This document shows, one piece after another, positions 5,450-13,923 of a DNA stretch of 15,294 bases. The number at the start of each line of letters is the position of its first letter. Positions within the stretch are counted from its first letter, which is position 1. The notes beneath the pieces were generated by a model that had not been told where the DNA came from, did no database searches, and saw nothing but the letters and a program-made list of their open reading frames with translations. The position numbers and the translations under genes were made by a program. This stretch comes from Actinomycetota bacterium (GTDB lineage Bacteria; Actinomycetota; Actinomycetes; Actinomycetales; Microbacteriaceae): positions 1 to 15,294 of the forward strand of contig WLNS01000020.1 in NCBI GenBank assembly GCA_009699665.1, in the 5' to 3' direction.

Positions 5450-7630
5450 GTGGCTCGTATCGCTCATCTCGAAAACAAATCGATTGAGCGCGATGCGCTC
5501 CGACGTCGTCGTTACGGTCGCCGAGAGAATATTCACATGGTTTTCGGCCAAGACGCGCGTAACGTCAGACAGCAGCGCCGCCCGGTCGAGCGCCTCAACC
5601 TGTATCTGCACAAGAAAGATGCTCTTCGAAGAGGGTGCCCAATCGACCTCTATGAGTCGTTCGGGTTCTGAAACGAGGTTACGCACGTTGTGACACGTTG
5701 ATCGATGAACAGACACACCTTGCCCTCGGGTCACGAAGCCCTTGATGTCGTCGCCCGGCAGGGGGGTGCAGCACTTCGCGAGTTTCACCAGAATGTCGGG
5801 AGCTCCGCGAACCAAGACCCCCGAATCCCCCCGGCGCACGCCGCGCACACCCCCGCGACCCGGAATCACCGCGTCAGGGGTTTCACTATCGGCAGATTCC
5901 GTAATGTTGAGCGTGATCTTCTCGACGACCGACTGCGACGACACGTGTCCTTCGCCAACCGCGGCAAAAAGTGATGAAACATCGTCATACCGAAGTTGCG
6001 CCGCGACCTCGGCTAAGGTGTCCGTGCTCATGAGTTTCTGCAGCGGAAGATTCTGTTTGCGCATCGTGCGCGCGATCAGGTCACGCCCCTGTTCGACCGC
6101 TTCGTCGCGACGTTCCTTCGAAAACCACTGCTTGATCTTGGATTTGGTTCGCGTCGATGCAACGAAACTCAGCCAATCTTTGCTCGGCCCCGCATCAGGG
6201 TTCTTGCTGGTCAGAATTTCTATGACGTCGCCCGAAGCGACCTGAGAGTCAAGCGGGACCAAGCGTCCATTAACTTTTGCCCCCATCGTGCGGTGCCCAA
6301 CCTCGGTATGCACCGCATAGGCAAAGTCGACGGGCGTCGCGCCTGCGGTGAGCCCAACAACACGGCCCTTGGGAGTGAAAACATAGACCTCTTTACTGCC
6401 TATCTCGAAGCGCAGAGAATCCAAGAACTCGTTCGGATCATCAGTCTCGGCTTCCCAGTCCGAGATGTGCGCCAACCATGCCATGTCGGTATCGACGAGC
6501 GACAGGGCGTCTCGGCCTCTGCCACCACTCTGTTTATCTTTGTACTTCCAGTGCGCGGCCACACCGAACTCTGCGCGCTGGTGCATCTCGGGAGTGCGAA
6601 TTTGCAATTCCACGGGTCGACCCCCGGGGCCCATCACGGTGGTGTGCAGCGACTGATACAGATTGAATTTTGGGGTCGCGATGTAGTCCTTGAATCTTCC
6701 CGGAAGAGGATTCCAGCGGCTGTGAATGGCCCCCAGAATGCCGTAACAATCGCGAACGGACGGCACAATCACACGGATACCCACTAGGTCATAAATTTCA
6801 TCAAACTCTCGCCCGCGCACCGCCATCTTTTGGTAAATCGAATATAACTGTTTGGGTCGCCCCTCCACCTCGCCCCGAATGCGGTTGAGTCGAAGGTCTT
6901 CTCGAACAGCCGAGATGACATCGGCCACAAACGTTTCGCGCTCCGGCGTGCGCTGCTGCACCAAATTGTTTATCTCTGAAAATATCTTGGGATGCAAGAC
7001 CGCAAACGAGAGGTCTTCGAGTTCCCACTTCATCGTCGAGATGCCCAGTCGATGAGCCAGCGGGGCATAAATTTCGAGGGTCTCCGTGGCTTTGCGAGCA
7101 GCGCTTTCCGGTGACACAAACCCCCACGTTCGGGCGTTGTGGAGGCGGTCAGCGAGCTTGATGACGAGCACCCGAATATCTCGCGACATGGCAACAATCA
7201 TTTTGCGAACGGTTTCAGCTTGCGCGCTGTCACCGAAGGTCACGCGATCAAGTTTGGTGACGCCATCAACCAACATCGCGACTTCAGCACCGAACTCACG
7301 CTCGACCTGTTCGAGGCTGTACTCGGTATCCTCCACGGTGTCGTGAAGAAGAGCCGCAATAACCGTTTTCGCTCCGATGCCCAGTTCGGCAAGAATCTGG
7401 GCGACAGCCACGGGGTGTGTGATGTAGGCCTCGCCACTCTTGCGTGTCTGACCCTCGTGTGCCACCTTGGCCACCTCGTAGGCGCGTTCCATGCCCGCAA
7501 TGTCTGCCTTGGGGTGATGGGTGCGCACGGTACGAACGAGCAGATCAAAGCCGTCGCTGTCGGGAGAGCGCCAAAAAATTTTGGGCACAAGTCGGCGCAA
7601 GGCACTGCCTGTTGCGGGTACATCTGTCAT
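5372..7630 (-). CDS. relA: Bifunctional (p)ppGpp synthetase/hydrolase (Rel, long RSH protein)
   Basis: Rel makes (p)ppGpp from ATP and GTP/GDP during amino-acid starvation and degrades it otherwise. The 752 residues show the full long-RSH order: HD hydrolase domain with YITHPVAVAQIL (69-80) and the HD pair at 96-97 (LLHDTVED); synthetase domain with GRPKQLYSIYQKM (257-269), GREFDEIYDLVGIRV (273-287) and GRFKDYIATPK then YQSLHTTV; TGS domain (about 413-475); the Cys620-Cys621 RIS/zinc-finger region (KLAKCCTPLPGD); and an ACT/RRM domain (672-746). Intact HD and synthetase motifs point to a bifunctional enzyme. ATG at 7630 follows GGGAGG at 5 nt. Rel is last in the yajC-secD-secF-rel run, and its 3' end overlaps the convergent AbiEi-like gene by 78 nt with no terminator visible. 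Confidence 0.97.
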   Translation of the reverse strand: MTDVPATGSALRRLVPKIFWRSPDSDGFDLLVRTVRTHHPKADIAGMERAYEVAKVAHEGQTRKSGEAYITHPVAVAQILAELGIGAKTVIAALLHDTVEDTEYSLEQVEREFGAEVAMLVDGVTKLDRVTFGDSAQAETVRKMIVAMSRDIRVLVIKLADRLHNARTWGFVSPESAARKATETLEIYAPLAHRLGISTMKWELEDLSFAVLHPKIFSEINNLVQQRTPERETFVADVISAVREDLRLNRIRGEVEGRPKQLYSIYQKMAVRGREFDEIYDLVGIRVIVPSVRDCYGILGAIHSRWNPLPGRFKDYIATPKFNLYQSLHTTVMGPGGRPVELQIRTPEMHQRAEFGVAAHWKYKDKQSGGRGRDALSLVDTDMAWLAHISDWEAETDDPNEFLDSLRFEIGSKEVYVFTPKGRVVGLTAGATPVDFAYAVHTEVGHRTMGAKVNGRLVPLDSQVASGDVIEILTSKNPDAGPSKDWLSFVASTRTKSKIKQWFSKERRDEAVEQGRDLIARTMRKQNLPLQKLMSTDTLAEVAAQLRYDDVSSLFAAVGEGHVSSQSVVEKITLNITESADSETPDAVIPGRGGVRGVRRGDSGVLVRGAPDILVKLAKCCTPLPGDDIKGFVTRGQGVSVHRSTCHNVRNLVSEPERLIEVDWAPSSKSIFLVQIQVEALDRAALLSDVTRVLAENHVNILSATVTTTSERIALNRFVFEMSDTSHLERLLNGIRRIDGVYDAYRVSESGS

Positions 7631-7638
7631 GTGCGCCT

Positions 7639-7670
7639 CCCGATATATCCATTATCGGGGCAAAAAACCC
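7639..7670 (-). promoter_or_regulatory. Hairpin at the rel ribosome binding site, with an alternative pairing
   Basis: In the 46-nt secF-rel gap, the minus strand can form a 7-bp stem (CCCGATA / TATCGGG, 7-nt loop) whose 3' arm overlaps the start of the GGGAGG ribosome site of rel. The CCCC of the 5' arm could instead pair with a GGG at 7668-7670 across a T6 tract, which would free the ribosome site. The pairings are directly visible; a regulatory role is inference. Confidence 0.4.
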
Positions 7671-7676
7671 AAAGAA

Positions 7677-8693
7677 TTACGCGTCGACGCGCTCGACCGC
7701 TTTTTGTTGCATCTCGAGAAGTCGCTTGTCATTTTTGCGGATGGCGGGTTCGCGCATGCGCATTCCGGCATACAGCGGCGCAGCGAGGAAGATTGTCGAA
7801 TACGTGCCCACGACGATTCCCACCAGCAGCGCGAGAGAAATATCGCGCAGCGTTCCGGCGCCCAGCACGAACGCACCGATGAACAAGATGGCCGCAACGG
7901 GCAGGGCGGCGACTACAGAGGTGTTGATTGAACGCACCAGCGTTTGGTTGATGGCCAGGTTTACCTGTTGTCCGAACGTGAGCGACGCATCCCGTGTCTG
8001 ACCCGTGGTGTTCTCGCGAATCTTGTCAAAGACCACAACGGTGTCATAGAGCGAGTAGCCCAAAATCGTGAGAATGCCAATCACGGCACCCGGAGTGACC
8101 TCAAACCCGGTAATTCCATAAATTCCCGCCGTAATCACCACGTCGTGTATGAGCGCCACAATGGCGACAACAGACATCTTCCACGTGCGGAAGTAAATCG
8201 CGAGCACGATTCCGGCCAAAATGAGGAACACGATGAGCGCCCGCAAAGCCTGGGTGGTAATGTCAGCACCCCACGTCGCGCCGATAAACGATGAGGTCAC
8301 ACTGGTGTCAGGCACCTTGTAGCCTGCGGCCAAAGCCGTCGCCACCGCGTTCGTCTGGTCATTAGTCATCTGCGCCGTTTGAACGCGAATGGAATTGCCG
8401 CCCACGATAGAAATCTTGGGAGCCACCTGCGCGTCAACAGACATGACGGCCTGACTGGCAATCTGCTGATTGGTGTCGGTGACGTTCGACACCGTGAATT
8501 CGCTTCCGCCGGTGAATTCGATGCCAAAGTTAAAGGCCTTGTCCCACTGAAAACCTCCCCGCGCGAACGGGCCGAGGATGCTGATGACCACGAGCACGAT
8601 TGAGATGAGGTACCACCAACGCCGCCGCTCGACGAACCGGATGGAACGGGCACCCGAATACAGATCGTTTCCGAACTGACCAAATCCAGCCAT
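7677..8693 (-). CDS. secF: Protein translocase subunit SecF
   Basis: SecF forms, with SecD, the proton-motive-force-driven part of the Sec holo-translocon that pulls exported proteins outward. The 338-residue product has TM1 (about 26-44), the conserved NFGIEFTGG (55-63), an external P1-type domain (65-140) and five further membrane helices (about 147-310). The family motif GILTILGYSLYDTVVVFDKI (206-225) carries Asp217 and Asp223, and Asp184 sits in an LIHDVV helix. Family members usually have D where GIEF has E. The C-terminal tail (311-338) is basic and cytoplasmic. ATG at 8693 shares its A with the secD TAA (TAATG), so translation is coupled. Rel follows after 46 nt; no apt gene intervenes as it does in many actinobacteria. 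Confidence 0.97.
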   Translation of the reverse strand: MAGFGQFGNDLYSGARSIRFVERRRWWYLISIVLVVISILGPFARGGFQWDKAFNFGIEFTGGSEFTVSNVTDTNQQIASQAVMSVDAQVAPKISIVGGNSIRVQTAQMTNDQTNAVATALAAGYKVPDTSVTSSFIGATWGADITTQALRALIVFLILAGIVLAIYFRTWKMSVVAIVALIHDVVITAGIYGITGFEVTPGAVIGILTILGYSLYDTVVVFDKIRENTTGQTRDASLTFGQQVNLAINQTLVRSINTSVVAALPVAAILFIGAFVLGAGTLRDISLALLVGIVVGTYSTIFLAAPLYAGMRMREPAIRKNDKRLLEMQQKAVERVDA

Positions 8694-10402
8694 TAACTGT
8701 CACCTCGTTCCGCAGTTTCGAGCGCTGCTTTGCGTTCGGCAATTGTTTGTCGCTTCGCGGCCTCTCGACTTGCCGATTTGACCTTGGTCTCTTTCACCGT
8801 CGTCGACGTGGTGGTTTCGAATCGACCGCGCCCTTTGTAGACAGCGTTCAGCGACATGCGGTTAAGCCCGCTCATCGGGTGTCCGCTGGCAAAGAAGTTC
8901 GTGCGGCCCAATAGTTGCAGAATCGGGTGAGTGAACAGCGCCACCACGATCAAGTCGACAATCGTGGTGAGCCCTAGGGTGAGGGCGAAGCCGCGAACGT
9001 TTCCGATGGCCAAAATAAAGAGAACGGCAGCGGCCATGAAATTCACTGAGTCGCTGACGATGATGGTGCGGAAGGCGCGACGCCAGGCAGAATCGACGGC
9101 AGATTCGAGCCCTCGTCCCTCACGCAACTCATCGCGAATTCTTTCAAAGTAGACAATGAACGAGTCGGCCGTAATACCAATGGCCACAATGAGTCCGGCA
9201 ACGCCAGACAGCGAGAGGCGGAAGCCCTCTTGCGCTGACAACACCGTCACAGTGAAATACGTAATCACAGCGGCAACGACCAAAGAAGCTACGGTCACAA
9301 ACCCGAGCGTGCGGTACTGGATCAGCGAATAAATGATGACGAGGAGCAGGCCGATGGCCCCGGCAAGCAAACCACTGAGAAGCTGTGCACTTCCCAAGGT
9401 GGCCGAAATCGTGTCGGAGCTTTGAACCTGGAAGCCAATCGGCAGAGCGCCATACTTCAACTGATCCGCGAGAGTCTTGGCTGAGACCTGAGTGAATCCG
9501 CCAGAAATCTGAGGTTTTCCGTTTGTGATGGCGGCCTGCGTGCTCGGGGCAGAAATCACACTGCCGTCGAGCACAATCGCAAACTGGTTGCGGGCTCCCT
9601 GCAGCCCCACCAAGCGCGTCGTGGTTGCGGCAAATTTCTTGGTTCCCGCGTCATTGAAAACGATGTCGACGGCCCACTGACCGGTGGAAGCACCCGTCTG
9701 GGTCGTGATGACACCCGCACTGGCATCAGAAATGTCTTTTCCGTCAACCTCAACCGGGCCGAGAAGATACTTAGCGGTGTTTTCGGGATCACAGGTGATC
9801 AGCGGCTCGTTTGCCGGAGCTGCGCTGGCTTTTTTGGCGTCTTCCGAGGCGCACGAAAAAGCTTGATACCTCGCCGATAGTGCTGGAGTGACCCAGTTCG
9901 TGTCAGAACCGTTGGACGGCGAGACGGTGGGCGTGCTGGGCAGATTGGGATCGATGTCTGCCGGGTTCGCCGTGCTCGTCGTGCCGTCGGGGTTGATGAC
10001 CTGGTTTGTCGGGCCCGATGTGACGAGCACGGGCCTGAAGTCCAACTTTGCCGACGACTCTATGCGCGCCAGCGTTTCTTTGTCGGGAGTTCCCGGAATA
10101 GACACGACAACGTTGTTGCTGCCCTGAGTATTGATCTCAGCCTCAGAAACCCCTGAGGCATCAACGCGCTGGCGAATGATCGCGACCGCCTGCTTCAACT
10201 GCTCTTCTGTGACGGCGGCGCTGTTTACTTGTGGGGTCAAGACAATCTGAGTACCGCCCTGCAAGTCCAGAGCTAACTTAGGCGTCCAGGTGCCGGATCC
10301 AAAAAGAACTCCCGCGAGCGTTCCCCCGACGAGGACAGCAACGATAACGGCAAGCCAGATGAGATTGCGCACGGCCTGGCGAACTTGAGTACTACGTGCC
10401 AC
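8693..10402 (-). CDS. secD: Protein translocase subunit SecD
   Basis: SecD is the partner of SecF in the membrane. The 569 residues show TM1 (12-34), the D1 motif LALDLQGGTQIVL (43-55), a large extracytoplasmic domain (56-335) and five C-terminal membrane helices (about 343-500). These include the signature GITADSFIVYFERIRDE (409-425) with the conserved Asp413. Between about 130 and 215 the external domain holds a Pro/Ser/Thr/Asn-rich stretch followed by a segment with Cys184 and Cys204. A basic, Thr-rich cytoplasmic tail (about 520-569) extends past the helices. GTG at 10402 is the only reasonable start, but no Shine-Dalgarno is visible near it. The upstream gene is yajC (53 nt gap), and the secF start overlaps the stop. 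Confidence 0.97.
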   Translation of the reverse strand: MARSTQVRQAVRNLIWLAVIVAVLVGGTLAGVLFGSGTWTPKLALDLQGGTQIVLTPQVNSAAVTEEQLKQAVAIIRQRVDASGVSEAEINTQGSNNVVVSIPGTPDKETLARIESSAKLDFRPVLVTSGPTNQVINPDGTTSTANPADIDPNLPSTPTVSPSNGSDTNWVTPALSARYQAFSCASEDAKKASAAPANEPLITCDPENTAKYLLGPVEVDGKDISDASAGVITTQTGASTGQWAVDIVFNDAGTKKFAATTTRLVGLQGARNQFAIVLDGSVISAPSTQAAITNGKPQISGGFTQVSAKTLADQLKYGALPIGFQVQSSDTISATLGSAQLLSGLLAGAIGLLLVIIYSLIQYRTLGFVTVASLVVAAVITYFTVTVLSAQEGFRLSLSGVAGLIVAIGITADSFIVYFERIRDELREGRGLESAVDSAWRRAFRTIIVSDSVNFMAAAVLFILAIGNVRGFALTLGLTTIVDLIVVALFTHPILQLLGRTNFFASGHPMSGLNRMSLNAVYKGRGRFETTTSTTVKETKVKSASREAAKRQTIAERKAALETAERGDS

Positions 10403-10455
10403 GAGAAATTGGGGTCGCTTTCGGTATCAGCAAAAAGAAGGGCGAAAGAAAGTGC

Positions 10456-10884
10456 CTAGCTGCCTGTTCCACTGGCGGGACGCTTGGCACGCTTCGGCGC
10501 AGCCTTTGCCACACGCTCGCCATACTGAGGACCGCTCGAGACGGCGTTAGACGAACCGGCCGACTTCGTTTGCGTCGATGCCTTGGAAGCAGGAGCTGCC
10601 TTAGTCGGTGCCGAGCTGGGTGCCTCGACAACGCGAGAGATCACTTGACGGTGAACCGTCAACGTCTGACCGGGAGCGGTCTCAAGAATGACCTTGTTCT
10701 CAGAGTCATCAATCATCTTGATACGCGCGTAAACGCCAAAGTTGGTCATGACTTCGGCGCCAACCTTAACCTTTTCTTGCATATCTGCTGCATCGCGGCG
10801 GCGCTTGCGGCTGTTACGAACCATGAAAATAATGAGGACAACCAAGACGGCGCCCATCAAGAGAAGAGTCGGATCGAAGTTCAC
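10456..10884 (-). CDS. yajC: Preprotein translocase subunit YajC
   Basis: YajC is a small membrane protein that associates with SecDF. The product has one N-terminal membrane helix (about residues 6-22), a basic segment (RNSRKRRRDAADMQ), the YajC core with VGAEVMTNFGVYARI, and a long Ala/Lys/Ser-rich tail (about 92-142) that is probably disordered. GTG at 10884 is preferred: it gives MNFDPTLLL, which resembles relatives beginning MxFDP, and GGA lies 6 nt upstream. The alternative ATG at 10890, two codons earlier, directly abuts that GGA. It stands at the head of yajC-secD-secF-rel, behind ruvB with a 69-nt gap carrying a TATACT box. Confidence 0.92.
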   Translation of the reverse strand: MNFDPTLLLMGAVLVVLIIFMVRNSRKRRRDAADMQEKVKVGAEVMTNFGVYARIKMIDDSENKVILETAPGQTLTVHRQVISRVVEAPSSAPTKAAPASKASTQTKSAGSSNAVSSGPQYGERVAKAAPKRAKRPASGTGS

Positions 10885-10928
10885 AATCATTCCAATCAGT
10901 GCGGGGCCCGATTTTTGGGCGCTACTTG

Positions 10929-10934
10929 AGTATA
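10929..10934 (-). promoter_or_regulatory. Putative -10 box of yajC-secDF-rel
   Basis: TATACT (one base off TATAAT) on the minus strand lies 20-25 nt past the ruvB stop and about 45 nt before the yajC start. The start point would be near 10922, giving a leader of about 38 nt. No TTGACA-like -35 occurs at 16-18 nt; TTCGAC sits 22 nt upstream. It may give the sec-rel part of the run its own promoter. Confidence 0.45.
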
Positions 10935-10953
10935 GGTCGCTGGAGCTGTGGAT

Positions 10954-11976
10954 TTAGTCGAAAAGTGTGCCGCGCTCCGGTGCTTTTCTCCCGAGGTGTT
11001 CCCACGTGGCGCGGGTCGCCACGCGTCCACGTTGGGTTCGCGCCATCAGACCCTCCCTGATGAGGAAAGGTTCCACAACCGACTCAACCGTTTCGGTTTC
11101 CTCACCCACCGAAACCGCGAGCGAGCCTAAGCCCACGGGACCACCATCGAATCGGTCAATCAGCGCTTCAAGAACTGCGCGGTCGAGCCGATCTAAGCCC
11201 CGGGCGTCCACGTCGAAGAGGTCGAGCGCAGCCCGGGCATCGTCGAGTGCCTCCGCGCCGCCGTGCACATCTCGATAGTCCCGCACGCGTCTCAATAGGC
11301 GGTTTGAAATTCGCGGTGTGCCGCGACTACGACGGGCAATTTCGGTCAAGGCCGCCGGCGGAAGGTCGAGATGCAAGAGGCGTGCAGAGCGCTCAAGTAC
11401 CCGTTCAAGTTCATCGGTGTCGTAAAACTCGAGATGCGCGGTGAAACCAAATCGGTCACGAAGGGGGTTGGCTAAGAGACCCGTTCGTGTCGTGGCGCCG
11501 ACCAGCGTGAACGGCGGAAGGTCGAGGGCGATCGACGTCGCGCCGATGCCCTTGCCTACCATCACATCGATGCGGAAGTCTTCCATGGCCAGATAGAGCA
11601 GCTCTTCGGCGGGTTTCGCCATGCGGTGGATCTCGTCGATAAAGAGAATCTCACCGGGCACGAGCGCCGACAGCAGGGCCGCCAAATCCCCGGCGTGTGA
11701 AATTGCCGGGCCACTCGAAATGCGTATCGCCTGCCCTGTTTCGTGGGCGACAATCATGGCGAGCGTTGTCTTGCCCAGGCCGGGGGGCCCCGAAAGAAGG
11801 ACGTGATCGGGTGTGCGCGCCGACTGGGCCGCGGCGCGCAAGAGAACGTCGAGTTGAGCGACCACACGGCGTTGTCCGACAAACTCGTGAAGCGATGTCG
11901 GCCGCAGGGCACTCTCAAATTGTCGCTCGGCATCGTCGGCAGGAACGGCCGAGAGAACGCTCTCGTCGGGGCTCAC
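10954..11976 (-). CDS. ruvB: Holliday junction branch migration ATPase RuvB
   Basis: RuvB is the hexameric AAA+ motor that drives branch migration on RuvA-bound Holliday junctions. The 340 residues match family length. Motifs are Walker A GPPGLGKTT (63-71), Walker B LFIDEIHRM (111-119), sensor 1 VGATTRTGLL (159-168), an arginine-finger region PLRDRFG (171-177) and sensor 2 RGTPRISNRLLRRVRD (218-233). A winged-helix domain closes the protein. The GTG at 11974-11976 overlaps the ruvA stop (GTGA), which fixes the start. The reading frame stays open upstream to about 12192, but that part is antisense-free ruvA sequence in another frame and not RuvB-like. There is only a weak ribosome site, so coupling to ruvA is likely. 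Confidence 0.98.
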   Translation of the reverse strand: MSPDESVLSAVPADDAERQFESALRPTSLHEFVGQRRVVAQLDVLLRAAAQSARTPDHVLLSGPPGLGKTTLAMIVAHETGQAIRISSGPAISHAGDLAALLSALVPGEILFIDEIHRMAKPAEELLYLAMEDFRIDVMVGKGIGATSIALDLPPFTLVGATTRTGLLANPLRDRFGFTAHLEFYDTDELERVLERSARLLHLDLPPAALTEIARRSRGTPRISNRLLRRVRDYRDVHGGAEALDDARAALDLFDVDARGLDRLDRAVLEALIDRFDGGPVGLGSLAVSVGEETETVESVVEPFLIREGLMARTQRGRVATRATWEHLGRKAPERGTLFD

Positions 11977-12560
11977 GATTGCTTCGCCATCATGGCCAGC
12001 GCTTCGCGAAGCAGTTGCGAGGTTGTCTTGCCAGACGACTCCATGGGCCTCACGGTTTCTCGAGCCAACCGTTCGTTCCACCCCAGACCGATGAGGGCAC
12101 TGACTACGGCATCGGTGGTATCGGTGGGTCGACCTGGCGCGGTGGGATCCGCTGTGGCCACCGAATCCAATCGCCCGGCGAGTTGCACACAAATGAGCTT
12201 TGCCGTCTTAGGACCTATCCCGGAAACCTTCGTAAAGGCTGTGTCATCATCGGAAGCCACTGCGCTAAACACCTGAGCCGGGGTGAGATAAGCCAACACG
12301 GCGAGGGCGGATCGTGGACCGACCCCGGTCACCGACAGCAGAGTCTCAAAAACATGACTAGCCTCACTGCTCTCAAAGCCGTAGAGGGTAATCGCGTCCT
12401 CGCGAACAATGGTTGTGACCATGAGATGTGCCGACGCTCCCACCTCTAACGCGGCGGCCAGCTGCGGAGTAACAGCTACCCCGTATCCGACTCCCCCGAC
12501 GTCAATAACGACGAGCCCCCCGCTGACCCGCTCAACAATGCCACGGAGGGAGGAAATCAC
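11973..12560 (-). CDS. ruvA: Holliday junction DNA-binding protein RuvA
   Basis: RuvA tetramers hold the four-way junction open and load RuvB. The 195-residue product has the OB-like domain I (1-63) starting MISSLRGIVE, with the acidic-pin pair Glu54-Asp55 in REDAITLYGF. Domain II carries two helix-hairpin-helix motifs (VTGVGPRSA around 78-85 and VSGIGPKTA 112-120). A flexible linker (131-148) and the RuvB-binding domain III (149-193) follow. GTG at 12560 matches the conserved start. The ribosome site is weak, and the gene follows ruvC at 9 nt and overlaps ruvB by 4 nt. Confidence 0.97.
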   Translation of the reverse strand: MISSLRGIVERVSGGLVVIDVGGVGYGVAVTPQLAAALEVGASAHLMVTTIVREDAITLYGFESSEASHVFETLLSVTGVGPRSALAVLAYLTPAQVFSAVASDDDTAFTKVSGIGPKTAKLICVQLAGRLDSVATADPTAPGRPTDTTDAVVSALIGLGWNERLARETVRPMESSGKTTSQLLREALAMMAKQS

Positions 12561-12569
12561 TCTGAAAGA

Positions 12570-13166
12570 CTAAGACCGCGATCCTGCGCGACGCGCGCGG
12601 CTCTCCGCATCGCGCCACAATTGCTGAGCGGGCGTGAGAGATGCTGCTGTTCTAGCCATACCGGCCGCCGTTGTACCTTCTGGCGGTGATGCCATTCCCC
12701 GTCGCCACGCAGCGCAGAGCGCGAGGGCGAGGGCATCGGTGGCATCCGGCAGTAATCGGTCATCATCGAGGGCAAGAACCTGTCTGACCGCAAAGGCGAC
12801 CTGAGCCTTGTTGGCCCTGCCGTTGCCCGTGACGGCCGCCTTCACTTCACTCGGCGTGTGCATCGCGACCGCCAGGTTTGCTGCGCCCGCAAGCGCGAGC
12901 ACCACCCCACTCGCCTGGGCCGTACCCATAACCGTTCGCACATTCTGTTGGGCAAAAACACGCTCGAGGGCAACAAGATCTGGCTCGTGTTTGGCAAGCG
13001 CCGTTCGCAGCTGCTCGTGAATCCTGAAGAGTCTTTCGGTGAGAGGCATCGCCGGAGCGGTCTGAATAACAAAAACATCAAGGAAGGTCACCCGGCGCCC
13101 CACACCTGTCTCGATGACCCCCACGCCACAGCGCGTCAGTCCCGGGTCAACCGCGAGAATGCGCAC
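12570..13166 (-). CDS. ruvC: Crossover junction endodeoxyribonuclease RuvC
   Basis: RuvC is the resolvase that cuts Holliday junctions symmetrically with metal ions. All four catalytic acids of the RNase H-like fold are visible: Asp7 (LAVDPGLTRCG), Glu68 (LVALERVFAQQN), Asp141 and Asp144 (LPDATDALALAL). The HTPSEVKAAVTGNG stretch (103-116) is also typical. GTG at 13166 is chosen because it puts the first catalytic Asp at residue 7, as in E. coli. The frame is open up to an ATG at 13202 inside yebC, which is unlikely to be used. The tail after about residue 157 is a non-conserved Ala/Arg-rich extension (198 residues in all). Only 4 nt separate it from yebC. Confidence 0.96.
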   Translation of the reverse strand: MRILAVDPGLTRCGVGVIETGVGRRVTFLDVFVIQTAPAMPLTERLFRIHEQLRTALAKHEPDLVALERVFAQQNVRTVMGTAQASGVVLALAGAANLAVAMHTPSEVKAAVTGNGRANKAQVAFAVRQVLALDDDRLLPDATDALALALCAAWRRGMASPPEGTTAAGMARTAASLTPAQQLWRDAESRARRAGSRS

Positions 13167-13170
13167 CTGA

Positions 13171-13923
13171 CTAATCTTGCTCGAGCTCTGCAAGAACCTC
13201 ATCGCTCAGGTCAAAATTGCTAAAGACGTTTTGCACATCGTCGCTGTCTTCGAGAGCCTCGATCAGGCCAAAGACTTTGCGTGCGGTCTCAGCATCGACG
13301 AGTACTTCAAGATGAGGCACAAACTCCGAATCTGCCGAGTCATAGTCGATGCCGGCTTGCTGCAAGGCTGTGCGCACCTTCACGAGGTCAGCGGTATCCG
13401 TGATGATCTCAAACGATCCCCCCTGATTGGCCACATCTTCTGCGCCGGCGTCGAGAACCGCCGCAAGAATATCGTCCTCGCTGACATCACCACTGACGCG
13501 AATAACGCCCTTGCGCGCAAAATTGTAGGCCACGCTGCCCGGGTCGGCCATGGTGCCACCATTGCGCGACATCGTTGTGCGCACCTCGGCAGCGGCTCGA
13601 TTCTTGTTATCGGTCAGACACTCAATCAGCAGTGCTACACCGTTCGCGGCATAACCCTCGTACATAATCGTGAGGTACTCGACCGCGTCACCCGACAGGC
13701 CCGCGCCGCGCTTCACGGCACGGTCGATGTTGTCGTTAGGCACACTCAACTTTTTTGCCTTTTGAACGGCGTCGACGAGAGTCGGATTTCCCGAAAGATC
13801 TGCACCCCCGAGCTTGGCCGCTACCTCAATGTTTTTGATGAGTTTGGCGAACGACTTGGCACGGCGGGCATCGACGACCGCCTTCTTGTGCTTCGTGGTT
13901 GCCCATTTGGAGTGACCTGACAT
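13171..13923 (-). CDS. yebC: YebC/PmpR family protein (TACO1-like)
   Basis: YebC-family proteins were first described as transcription regulators; later work links them to translation and relief of ribosome stalling at proline runs. The 250 residues show the family start MSGHSKWATTKHKKAVVDAR with RAKSFAKLIKNI, then the VPNDNIDRAVKRG motif (61-73), YEGYAANGVALLIECLTDN (88-106) and SRNGGTMADPGSVAYNF (119-135). The C-terminus is acidic (LAELEQD). The ATG at 13923 fixes the family N-terminus and has AGGA 8 nt upstream; the frame happens to be open to 14031 inside the HIT gene. It lies directly before ruvC, as in many bacteria, and 10 nt behind the HIT gene. Confidence 0.96.
   Translation of the reverse strand: MSGHSKWATTKHKKAVVDARRAKSFAKLIKNIEVAAKLGGADLSGNPTLVDAVQKAKKLSVPNDNIDRAVKRGAGLSGDAVEYLTIMYEGYAANGVALLIECLTDNKNRAAAEVRTTMSRNGGTMADPGSVAYNFARKGVIRVSGDVSEDDILAAVLDAGAEDVANQGGSFEIITDTADLVKVRTALQQAGIDYDSADSEFVPHLEVLVDAETARKVFGLIEALEDSDDVQNVFSNFDLSDEVLAELEQD

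Noticed and set aside
7661..7676. T6 run after secF as an intrinsic terminator
   Set aside because: No stem precedes the T tract, so on its own it does not form a terminator.
7139..7882. 247-residue plus-strand frame across rel and secF
   Set aside because: It runs antisense through two clear conserved genes and their gap, and its translation shows no domain.
10906..10920. GCCC / GGGC hairpin between ruvB and yajC as a ruvB terminator
   Set aside because: The stem is only 4 bp and has no T tract after it on the minus strand.
11977..12192. N-terminal extension of ruvB to a start near 12192
   Set aside because: The extension lies inside ruvA in another frame, is Arg/His/Ser-rich and not RuvB-like. 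The GTG that overlaps the ruvA stop gives the family length.
13177..13920. Long open frame on the plus strand antisense to nearly all of yebC
   Set aside because: It mirrors the yebC codon structure, has no ribosome site or recognisable domain, and yebC is an unmistakable conserved gene.
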